8,382 nucleotides of DNA from Acidobacteriota bacterium (GTDB lineage Bacteria; Acidobacteriota; Terriglobia; UBA7540): positions 1-8,382 of the forward strand of contig JAKASH010000099.1 in NCBI GenBank assembly GCA_021828225.1. Reading direction: 5' to 3'. The notes under the pieces are model-generated. The model was not told the DNA's origin, ran no database searches, and saw nothing but the letters and a program-made list of their open reading frames with translations. This document shows positions 1 through 4,877 of the stretch, one piece after another. The translations under genes were made by a program, and so were the position numbers. Each line of letters begins with the position of its first letter. The stretch's first letter is position 1.

Positions 1-1
1 G

Positions 2-1534
2 AATTACAAAATCTTCGGTCCGTATCCGGCGGGCTGGCACCTTGTGAGCGTGGCCGCGCAGGTTGGGGTCACGTATCTTGTGTACGTTCTCGTGCGACGA
101 CTGACCGGAGATTTTAAGACAGCGTTGATTGCCGCCCTGATTTTTGGACTCGATCCGGTCCACATCGAATCGGTGGCGTGGATTTCCGGTGTCACCGATC
201 CGCTGGTGGCCTTGTTTCTTCTGCCGTCATTTCTCTGCTATCTCAACTGGCGCGACCGGACCGCACATCGCCGCAAATGGCTTGCAGCCGCGCTGGTGCT
301 TTACGGCCTGGCGATGCTTTCAAAAGAGACGGCCCTGATTCTGCCGATCATCGTTTTTGTTTTTGAGTGGCTGTGGCAAGAAGCACCGGAGAAGGCCTCA
401 TGGTTTCGGTCGGCTTATGAACGGGCGCGCGCCAGCACGGTTCGCGCTGTACCGTTTGTGCTGCTGACTTTCGTCTACCTGGGGGCGCGGTGGCATGTGA
501 TCAAAGGGTTGGGTCACGACATGATGCCGCTAGCAGTTTCGACCATCATTTTCACCTGGCCGCAACTCCTGCTGTTCTATTTTCGCCATCTCGTCTGGCC
601 CTTCAACCTGAGCGTTTTTTACGACGTGCCTTACGTCAAAACGCCCGGATTGTGGTCGTTTTTTCTGCCTGTGGCCGTGCTCGTCGCGCTGGGCCTGCTG
701 CTCTGGCTCCTCTTGAGCAGGCTTGGGAAGACTTCACCTTCCGACAAGCGCCTGGTTGCTTTTGCCTGCGCGTGGATTCTGATCCCCTTCATTCCTTTGC
801 TGGATCTTTCCGTGTTGCCGGTGGGCGAGATTGCCCACGATCGCTACCTCTACCTGCCGTCGATCGGCTTTTCGATGCTTGTGGCCATGGGGCTGCGCCG
901 CATCAACGTCGGAAAGTTGAAACTGTTTGGTGTGCCGGCCTTGCAGGCGGTGGCCGTGTTGTTCCTGGCGCTGGTGTTTGGAGTCTCGACCCCCCTGCAG
1001 GACCGGTATTGGGCGAACGATCTGACTCTGTATGGCCGAGGCGTGGAGCGGACGCCGCAAAACAAGCTGGCCCGAACCAATCTCGGCAACGCGATGGGAG
1101 AGCAGGGCCACTATGCCCAGGCCATCGCCCTTTACCGGCAGGTCCTGGCACAGGACCCCAACTTCTGGCTGGCGGTTTATAACATGGGCTACACCTCCTA
1201 CCGGATGGGAAACCTGCCGGAAGCCGAAAAGTATTTTGAGCGGGCCATCGCCATCAACGGGGTGGACAGCGACGAGTATTTTTACCTGGGGCTGACGTGG
1301 CTGAAACTCGGGCACGTGAATGAAGCCGAGAAAGCCGTGCGCCACGCGCTGAAGCTTCAACCGGAGGGACTAGCCTATCACTTTGCCATGGGGATGATCC
1401 TGAAGCTGAAAGGAAATCTGCCCGGCGCAATGGCCGAATTCAAACACGAGTTGAGAAATTTCCCGGGAGAGACGGGCGCCCAACAGCAAATCGTGGCCCT
1501 CAGGACGGAGATGGAGAGGACAGGTGGAAAGTAG
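2..1534 (+). CDS. TMTC-like GT-C family membrane glycosyltransferase with C-terminal TPRs (5' partial)
   Basis: The reading frame is open from the first base, so the gene begins upstream of the window; an internal GTG at 44 is not a convincing start because the preceding residues (ending GPYPAGWHL) already fit the family. About 510 residues are visible. Roughly nine or ten hydrophobic segments run from visible residue 15 to 325. They carry DPVHIESVAW (51-60) in a lumenal/periplasmic-type loop, LSKETALILP, and HDRYLYLPSIGF (279-290), all typical of TMTC-like protein O-mannosyltransferase relatives. Four TPR units follow at about 355-388, 389-422, 423-455 and 456-489. Members of this family transfer a sugar from a polyprenyl-phosphate donor to a protein on the outer face of the membrane. 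The catalytic first loop lies outside the window, so activity cannot be judged. The stop TAG is at 1532-1534. A prepilin gene follows about 300 bases downstream on the same strand. The general class is secure; donor and acceptor are unknown. Confidence 0.85.
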   Translation, partial: NYKIFGPYPAGWHLVSVAAQVGVTYLVYVLVRRLTGDFKTALIAALIFGLDPVHIESVAWISGVTDPLVALFLLPSFLCYLNWRDRTAHRRKWLAAALVLYGLAMLSKETALILPIIVFVFEWLWQEAPEKASWFRSAYERARASTVRAVPFVLLTFVYLGARWHVIKGLGHDMMPLAVSTIIFTWPQLLLFYFRHLVWPFNLSVFYDVPYVKTPGLWSFFLPVAVLVALGLLLWLLLSRLGKTSPSDKRLVAFACAWILIPFIPLLDLSVLPVGEIAHDRYLYLPSIGFSMLVAMGLRRINVGKLKLFGVPALQAVAVLFLALVFGVSTPLQDRYWANDLTLYGRGVERTPQNKLARTNLGNAMGEQGHYAQAIALYRQVLAQDPNFWLAVYNMGYTSYRMGNLPEAEKYFERAIAINGVDSDEYFYLGLTWLKLGHVNEAEKAVRHALKLQPEGLAYHFAMGMILKLKGNLPGAMAEFKHELRNFPGETGAQQQIVALRTEMERTGGK

Positions 1535-1839
1535 CGGTTTGCAGAAATTCGGAGTTTATTCGTCGCCCCTTGCGGGTGGCGTTGACGCCCAATTCTTCTG
1601 GGAATACAACCTTCGCAAATGACAATTTGTGTCACTCTGCTTCGACAAAAACCGGCATCCAGTGCCCGAAAGCCAAACCCGTTACGGGCCGGGCGTGGCA
1701 ATGGTATGATAAGTCTTTGTATTTCAAGGATTAGAGCGGTCGCAAAGAATTGCGTGGGCTGGCGAATGTGGAAGGAAAGATGCACGGAAATAACCGAATC
1801 TTTGAGATTGCAAGATACACGAAAACCAAGGAGGGATGC
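1535..1839. other. Gene-free stretch between glycosyltransferase and prepilin
   Basis: No convincing gene is present; short frames here lack family resemblance and overlap the pilin start. It holds a weak hairpin (CGCCCC/GGTGGCG with one bulge, 1564-1581) lacking a T-run, so termination of the upstream gene is not obvious. It also holds the dyad TGACA-N5-TGTCA (1620-1634), a CCCGT-T-ACGGG palindrome (1678-1688), a probable promoter at 1702-1710, and a small hairpin CGCAA-AGAA-TTGCG (1741-1754) in what would be the pilin leader. Confidence 0.6.
1682..1710 (+). promoter_or_regulatory. Putative extended -10 promoter for the prepilin gene
   Basis: TGGTATGAT at 1702-1710 is a good extended -10 (TGn plus TATGAT). 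Seventeen bases upstream the hexamer TTACGG (1682-1687) is a poor -35, as is common for extended -10 promoters. Transcription would start near 1717, giving a leader of about 120 bases before the pilin ATG. A CCCGT-T-ACGGG palindrome (1678-1688) overlaps the -35 position and could be an operator. I saw no -24/-12 sigma-54 element. This is inferred from sequence only. Confidence 0.4.
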
Positions 1840-2346
1840 ATGCGAAGAGATTCCAAAGGGTTTTCGCTGATTGAACTGCTGATCGTCGTGGCGATTATCC
1901 TGATTATCGCCGCGATTGCGATTCCGAACCTGCTGCGTTCGAGGATTGCAGCCAACCAGGCATCGGCGGTTGGGTCACTGAGAACCTACAACACGGCCGA
2001 GGTCACTTATGCCTCCACGTACAACACCGGCTACACCTCGACACTCGGCTATCTGGGCCCGCCGGCCAGTGGCAGTATGCCCACGGCCACGGCATCCGGT
2101 CTGATTGACAACGTGCTGTCCGGCGGCACAACAACGGCCATGGGGGCAATCAAAAGCGGTTACAGCTTCACGTATTCTCCCGGACCGGTTGTGGCCGGGA
2201 GGATCGATACCTATCAAATCTGGGCTGACCCCATCACGCGCGGAACCACTGGAACGAATTCTTACTACACCGATCAGTCGGGTGTGCTCCGCGTGAATTC
2301 GAATAACACCCAGGCCAGCGCCTCGTCTCCGCCACTCGGCGGCTGA
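1840..2346 (+). CDS. Type IV prepilin (pilin-like, class IVa leader)
   Basis: A 168-residue prepilin. The ATG at 1840 is chosen because AAGGAGGG (1828-1835) sits just upstream and because it leaves a short basic leader, MRRDSKG, ideal for prepilin peptidase (PilD). Cleavage would follow Gly7. The mature N-terminus FSLIELLIVVAII has the N-methylated Phe1, Glu5 and a hydrophobic alpha1 spine of about 22 residues ending at Pro22, as in type IVa pilins. A longer in-frame start at 1750 would add 30 non-leader residues and is rejected. The mature 161-residue protein has no cysteine, so it lacks the C-terminal disulfide loop of many pilins. It is rich in Ser, Thr, Gly and Tyr and ends in a Ser/Pro/Gly tail (QASASSPPLGG). 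Pilins assemble at the inner membrane into fibres for adhesion, twitching or DNA uptake; a pseudopilin role is also possible because no assembly genes are nearby. It appears monocistronic, with its own terminator. Confidence 0.93.
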   Translation: MRRDSKGFSLIELLIVVAIILIIAAIAIPNLLRSRIAANQASAVGSLRTYNTAEVTYASTYNTGYTSTLGYLGPPASGSMPTATASGLIDNVLSGGTTTAMGAIKSGYSFTYSPGPVVAGRIDTYQIWADPITRGTTGTNSYYTDQSGVLRVNSNNTQASASSPPLGG

Positions 2347-2388
2347 CCTGCCGGCTGGTTGGAATGCGATCGAGTAAGGCAAGCCCTC

Positions 2389-2420
2389 GGGGGAACCACA
2401 TGGGTTCCCCCATTTGTTTA
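2389..2420 (+). terminator. Rho-independent terminator after the prepilin gene
   Basis: A perfect 9-bp stem, GGGGGAACC (2389-2397) with GGTTCCCCC (2403-2411), closes a 5-base loop. It is followed by the T-rich ATTTGTTTA. It begins 43 bases after the pilin stop and is the clearest terminator in the window. Confidence 0.88.
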
Positions 2421-2640
2421 TAGGGTCAAATTCACCCCTGAAGACTGAAGGGTAGCCAGAGTTAAATCGCAGTTCGATTTAACCATAGGTTCCTCATTGG
2501 GAAAGGCCCATGGCCGGTGCTCTCGACCCTGAGTTGTTACCGTCTCCAGGCTGTCGCAAAGGGCCTGGTACGTTGTATCTTAAAGAAGGGTGGTTTTGCT
2601 AACGACTGGTTCGTTCAAAATTTCAGGACAAGTTGGACAA
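2412..2640. other. Gene-free, inverted-repeat-rich region upstream of lolA-like gene
   Basis: No gene is supported. The stretch contains several inverted repeats: AGGGTC (2422-2427) with GACCCT (2525-2530) at long range; a perfect GTTAAATCG/CGATTTAAC pair (2461-2483); a GGCC-CAT-GGCC palindrome; and CCAGGC (2546-2551) with GCCTGG (2563-2568). Nested in this way they could form a multi-branched RNA. No good promoter for lolA was identified; TATCTT near 2576-2581 is only a weak -10 candidate. Confidence 0.5.
2461..2483. repeat. Perfect 9-bp inverted repeat (operator or hairpin)
   Basis: GTTAAATCG (2461-2469) and CGATTTAAC (2475-2483) are exact reverse complements around a 5-base spacer, CAGTT. 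There is no following T-run, so a terminator is unlikely. An operator dyad or an RNA hairpin in a leader fits better. Confidence 0.7.
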
Positions 2641-3354
2641 ATGAAAGAATGCTTTGGGAAGAATAAACGCCAGATTGGTTTTCGATGGCTCGTCGCCGGA
2701 TTGGCGGTATGGAGCGCGCTGGCATTGATGCCGGCCCATTTGTCGGCTTCGGCCTCTCCGGCCAGCCTGCCGCTGGATCAATTTATCAAGAGAGTCCAGA
2801 AAAGTTACCACGACGTGCGGGCACTTCGGGCGGACTTTACGCAGACCTACGACTCGGGCGGCAGAAGCCGGGTTGAGTCCGGCACCGTCACTTTCGCGCG
2901 GGGCGGCCTCATGCGGTGGGATTACCGCAAGCCCGAGAAGAAGATCTTCCTGTCCAACAAGAAGGAAGTTCTGCTTTACCTGCCGGAAGAAAACCAGCTC
3001 AATCGCTCCTCGGTGAAGTCGAGCGAGGATTACCGCATCCCTTTTCGGTTGCTGCTTTCGCGGCTGGATCTCAGCAAGGTCTTTTCTAAATTTGAAGACG
3101 CGAACAATGCCTTCAAGCACCCGCCGGAGGATCGCGTGATCCTCGCGTACCCCAAGCACGCCAAAAAACTGGGGTACAAGCACGTGGTCATCGAGTTTGA
3201 TCCGCAAATGGATATCCGGCGGCTGGTGATCGTTTACAGCGACAACAGCGTCATGAAATTCAGGTTCAGCCGCATTGACCGCAACCCCAGACTTTCGGCG
3301 TCGCTGTTCGAATTCACTCCGCCGCCAGGAACAGAAGTCATCAACCAACAGTAG
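2641..3354 (+). CDS. lolA: LolA-like outer-membrane lipoprotein carrier protein
   Basis: A 237-residue secreted protein. LolA shuttles mature lipoproteins across the periplasm from the LolCDE transporter to the outer membrane. The ATG at 2641 gives a classical signal peptide: a basic start, a hydrophobic core at residues 17-30, and a likely cleavage near the SASA motif at 36-39. A GTG at 2590 would add 17 residues ahead of the signal and is disfavoured, although the ribosome site for 2641 (AGGA at 2625-2628, 12 bases away) is weak. The LolA fold signature follows: an amphipathic helix with ADFTQTY (64-70), the strand motif GGLMRWDYRKP (88-98), then alternating strands ending in a FEFTPPPG segment (223-230). 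Length is slightly above that of typical LolA. No LolB or LolCDE gene is in view. It is flanked upstream by a terminated pilin gene, so it is probably its own transcription unit, and it converges on the HAD gene downstream. Confidence 0.88.
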   Translation: MKECFGKNKRQIGFRWLVAGLAVWSALALMPAHLSASASPASLPLDQFIKRVQKSYHDVRALRADFTQTYDSGGRSRVESGTVTFARGGLMRWDYRKPEKKIFLSNKKEVLLYLPEENQLNRSSVKSSEDYRIPFRLLLSRLDLSKVFSKFEDANNAFKHPPEDRVILAYPKHAKKLGYKHVVIEFDPQMDIRRLVIVYSDNSVMKFRFSRIDRNPRLSASLFEFTPPPGTEVINQQ

Positions 3355-3387
3355 AATGTAACGCCGGGCTCGCCTGCTTGAACCTAC

Positions 3388-3419
3388 GGTTTGTTCGTGC
3401 GGAATGGGCGCAACAAACC
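3388..3419 (+). terminator. Strong hairpin downstream of lolA, probable non-canonical terminator
   Basis: GGTTTGTT (3388-3395) pairs exactly with AACAAACC (3412-3419). After a one-base bulge the stem continues with GTGC (3397-3400) against GCGC (3408-3411), leaving a 7-base loop. It starts 33 bases after the lolA stop. The T-rich stretch TTGTTTTCC lies about 10 bases further on instead of directly after the stem, so termination is plausible but not textbook. Confidence 0.5.
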
Positions 3420-3481
3420 TGCGCCGCGATTGTTTTCCTTTGCACACAGCCTCTGTGTCCTCAGCGGCCAGAAGAGCCTTA

Positions 3482-3518
3482 ACACGGAGGTCACGGAGGT
3501 GCTCCGTGCGCACCGTGT
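3482..3518. repeat. REP-like palindromic element with CACGGAGGT tandem copy
   Basis: CACGGAGGT occurs twice in tandem (3483-3491 and 3492-3500). The second copy folds on CTCCGTG (3502-3508) with a 3-base loop. An outer stem ACACGG (3482-3487) with CCGTGT (3513-3518) is separated from it by a 4x4 internal loop. A third CACGGAGG lies at 3534-3541. Position between convergent genes is typical of REP/BIME-like elements, but multicopy status cannot be seen in one window. Confidence 0.5.
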
Positions 3519-3608
3519 GAAAGCTTCGGGATGCACGGAGGCCACAAAGCTTGTGGTGGAGGCAGTGCTTTACGAGGGTGTGGTTTCGCCGGGATTCGAC
3601 GCAAGGGC

Positions 3609-3634
3609 CGCAGCGTTAAAGGGCGAACGCTGCG
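3609..3634 (-). terminator. 9-bp hairpin downstream of the HAD gene, candidate terminator or repeat
   Basis: CGCAGCGTT (3609-3617) and AACGCTGCG (3626-3634) are exact reverse complements around an 8-base loop. On the minus strand the hairpin lies 15 bases past the HAD stop codon. There is no T-run on either side, so it may act as a transcript-end stabiliser or belong to a dispersed palindromic repeat family instead of being a true intrinsic terminator. Confidence 0.45.
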
Positions 3635-3649
3635 CTACGATCCGGTTGA

Positions 3650-4483
3650 TTATTTCAGAACCAGGTCGTGAATGGCGGCGGCAACACCGTCTTCGTCGTT
3701 GGAATGCGTGATGTGCCACCCGTCGTTGTTCAGTCCGGGGCTGGAATTGCCCATCACCACCGGACAGCCGGCCATTTGAAGCATCTCGAGGTCATTGTAG
3801 TTGTCGCCGATGGCCATCACTTCGCTTGGCTCACAACCTGCCTGGTTAAGCCACCATTTCAAACCGCTTGCCTTCGAGCACCCGAGGTTCATAACGTCAA
3901 GCAGGGAAATGTTGCGCGCAAAGTATTTGGTCCAGGTCAGATGGACATTCCTGCCCGCGTCGGACGAGCGCAGAAGGTGTTCCAGCGGTTCGAGAAACGC
4001 GGGCGCGCCTCCGAACATGATCTGGATGGGATCGCCGTGCAGCGCGGCGCAAAGATCCAGGACCTGCAGCAGATACTCTCGCGCGTTTTTCAGATACCAT
4101 CGCAAAGGCCCATCGAGCGATGCGTTCTGTTGCATCATGACCTGGCCGCGGCCGGCCAGGTCAAAAATTGCGACGGCGTAAGGACGGTAGTCGATCGAAG
4201 CATCGAGGACCTGAACCGCGACCTTCCGGGGCAGAAAGTTTCGATGCAGAACCTCGCCGGATAGTGTTCGAACCATCGCGCCATTCGAGGTGATCAGGGT
4301 AACCGGGCAGGGAAGAGAACCAAGCAGCGGCCGCGCGGAGTGAAACCTGCGCCCGGTGGTGATGACAATTTGAACGCCTCGCGCTGACGCCGCGGCAAGG
4401 GCATGGCGATTGGGCTCTGAAATTTCAAGGTTGCTGCTGAGCAGCGTTCCGTCAAGGTCCAGGGCGATCAGGCGAATGGCCAT
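3650..4483 (-). CDS. Cof-type HAD-superfamily phosphatase
   Basis: A 277-residue cytosolic hydrolase. These enzymes remove phosphate from sugar phosphates, FMN-pathway intermediates or similar small molecules via an aspartyl-phosphate intermediate, with Mg2+. All four HAD motifs are intact: motif I DLDGT, with nucleophile Asp9 and acid/base Asp11; motif II ITTGR around Thr43; motif III Lys204 in the SKASGLKWW segment; and motif IV GDNYND at 226-231. The large middle segment (about 85-195) is the C2B-type cap that sets specificity, and residues 202-209 resemble the Cof/SupH pattern. The length matches the family. The ATG at 4483 is chosen because motif I must lie near the N-terminus; an extension up to 4618 reads through the promoter and is rejected. 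No Shine-Dalgarno is visible; see the promoter at 4493-4501. It converges with lolA and is divergent from the tRNA gene. The substrate is unknown. Confidence 0.9.
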   Translation of the reverse strand: MAIRLIALDLDGTLLSSNLEISEPNRHALAAASARGVQIVITTGRRFHSARPLLGSLPCPVTLITSNGAMVRTLSGEVLHRNFLPRKVAVQVLDASIDYRPYAVAIFDLAGRGQVMMQQNASLDGPLRWYLKNAREYLLQVLDLCAALHGDPIQIMFGGAPAFLEPLEHLLRSSDAGRNVHLTWTKYFARNISLLDVMNLGCSKASGLKWWLNQAGCEPSEVMAIGDNYNDLEMLQMAGCPVVMGNSSPGLNNDGWHITHSNDEDGVAAAIHDLVLK

Positions 4484-4492
4484 GCTGATTGA

Positions 4493-4501
4493 ATTGTAGC
4501 A
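4493..4501 (-). promoter_or_regulatory. Extended -10 promoter of the HAD gene (leaderless transcript likely)
   Basis: On the minus strand, TGCTACAAT (4501 down to 4493) is an extended -10 with five of six consensus bases. The predicted start near 4486 leaves about three bases before the ATG at 4483. This agrees with the absence of a ribosome binding site. The surrounding 15 bases nearly match the S41 peptidase promoter at 6588-6602. Confidence 0.5.
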
Positions 4502-4654
4502 TGCGCGGCGCGTACGGAGAGGGACCACTCCAGTCTTCAGGAGGTCGCCGACCGAGCGCCTTTCCCGTCCATTGAGCGGCTGTTTCCGGCGACAAGAAAT
4601 TTCCGTTCGGGTGCGCAAACGGCCTGCTCGCCCGTTCGTGCGCGCCCGCCAAAA

Positions 4655-4684
4655 TTGTCAGGGTTGAAGTGCCCGTGTTATATT
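4655..4684 (+). promoter_or_regulatory. Promoter of the tRNA-Ala gene
   Basis: TTGTCA (4655-4660, five of six to TTGACA) and TATATT (4679-4684, five of six to TATAAT) are separated by 18 bases. The predicted start near 4691 is about 16 bases before the mature tRNA 5' end, a normal distance for a stable-RNA promoter with RNase P processing. Confidence 0.6.
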
Positions 4685-4706
4685 AGCGAAGTTGAAGCCA
4701 ATCATT

Positions 4707-4782
4707 GGGCGCGTAGCTCAGTTGGGAGAGCGCGGCGTTCGCAACGCTGAGGTCGAGGGTTCGAATCCCTTCGCGTCCACCA
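4707..4782 (+). tRNA. tRNA-Ala, anticodon CGC, CCA encoded
   Basis: A complete 76-base cloverleaf. The acceptor stem is GGGCGCG (4707-4713) with CGCGTCC (4772-4778), including the G3:U70 pair at 4709/4776 that is the alanine identity element. The D arm is 4716-4731. The anticodon stem CGGCG/CGCTG (4733-4737 and 4745-4749) carries loop TTCGCAA with anticodon CGC at 4740-4742, reading GCG. The variable loop has five bases. The T arm is 4755-4771 with TTCGAAT. The discriminator is A4779, and CCA is encoded at 4780-4782. The G3:U70 pair and the anticodon independently give alanine. Confidence 0.97.
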
Positions 4783-4802
4783 GTCATTCATTCCAATATG
4801 AC

Positions 4803-4829
4803 TTTGGGCACCGCGCAACGGCCCCCAAA
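4803..4829. terminator. Weak hairpin between tRNA-Ala and the S41 gene
   Basis: TTTGGG (4803-4808) pairs with CCCAAA (4824-4829), and an inner CCG/CGG (4811-4813, 4819-4821) closes a 5-base loop, with a 2x2 internal loop between. It lies between the convergent tRNA and peptidase genes. It has no T-run on either strand, so a shared bidirectional terminator is only a suggestion. Confidence 0.3.
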
Positions 4830-4877
4830 ACCAGGCTCGGCAGGCTTATTACAGTCGCAGGTGATTTGTCGCAATGA

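Larger units (their letters stand above)
3355..3649. other. Convergent intergenic region packed with hairpins and short repeats
   Basis: This lies between two genes that face each other and contains no supported gene. A frame spanning 3391-3711 merely translates repeat units. Five hairpins are visible: 3388-3419, 3444-3458, 3482-3518, 3542-3556 and 3609-3634. CACGGAGG recurs at 3483, 3492 and 3534, with an inverted copy CTCCGTG at 3502. Short CACGGAGG/CTCTGTGT-type units of this sort are common as scattered intergenic repeats in bacterial genomes. Confidence 0.65.
4484..4706. other. Divergent regulatory region between HAD gene and tRNA-Ala
   Basis: No gene is supported. The left edge holds the minus-strand promoter of the HAD gene and the right edge the plus-strand promoter of the tRNA. 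The roughly 150 bases between hold only weak dyads, such as CCGTT/AACGG around 4600-4622, that I would not interpret. Confidence 0.5.

Noticed and set aside
1564..1581. Hairpin after the glycosyltransferase gene considered as a terminator
   Set aside because: It has only a 6-bp bulged stem with no T-run, so it is not supported.
1750..1839. Upstream ATG at 1750 as the prepilin start
   Set aside because: It would bury the type IV leader peptide; the ATG at 1840 has a strong ribosome site and gives a normal 7-residue leader.
2551..2568. GTCGCAAAG resembling the GACGCAAAG core of the c-di-GMP-I (GEMM) riboswitch; also at 1739-1747
   Set aside because: The partner GGCAAA segment, the tetraloop arm and the 3' GGTAGC-type element are absent in the right order. 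A 9-base match recurring in 8 kb is expected by chance.
2590..2640. GTG at 2590 as the lolA start
   Set aside because: It would place 17 polar residues ahead of a normal signal peptide, and its purine-rich stretch overlaps the start codon instead of sitting at ribosome-site distance.
2623..3513. A 296-residue minus-strand frame
   Set aside because: It is antisense to lolA, and the plus-strand protein has a clear signal peptide and LolA motifs.
3391..3711. A 106-residue open frame in the convergent intergenic region
   Set aside because: It lacks family features, overlaps the HAD 3' end, and its NTEVTEV stretch is the translated CACGGAGGT repeat.
4692..4877. A 61-residue open frame running through the tRNA gene
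   Set aside because: It is a translation of tRNA-Ala; the AQLGERGVRNAEVEGSNPF-type peptide is a well-known artefact of tRNA genes.
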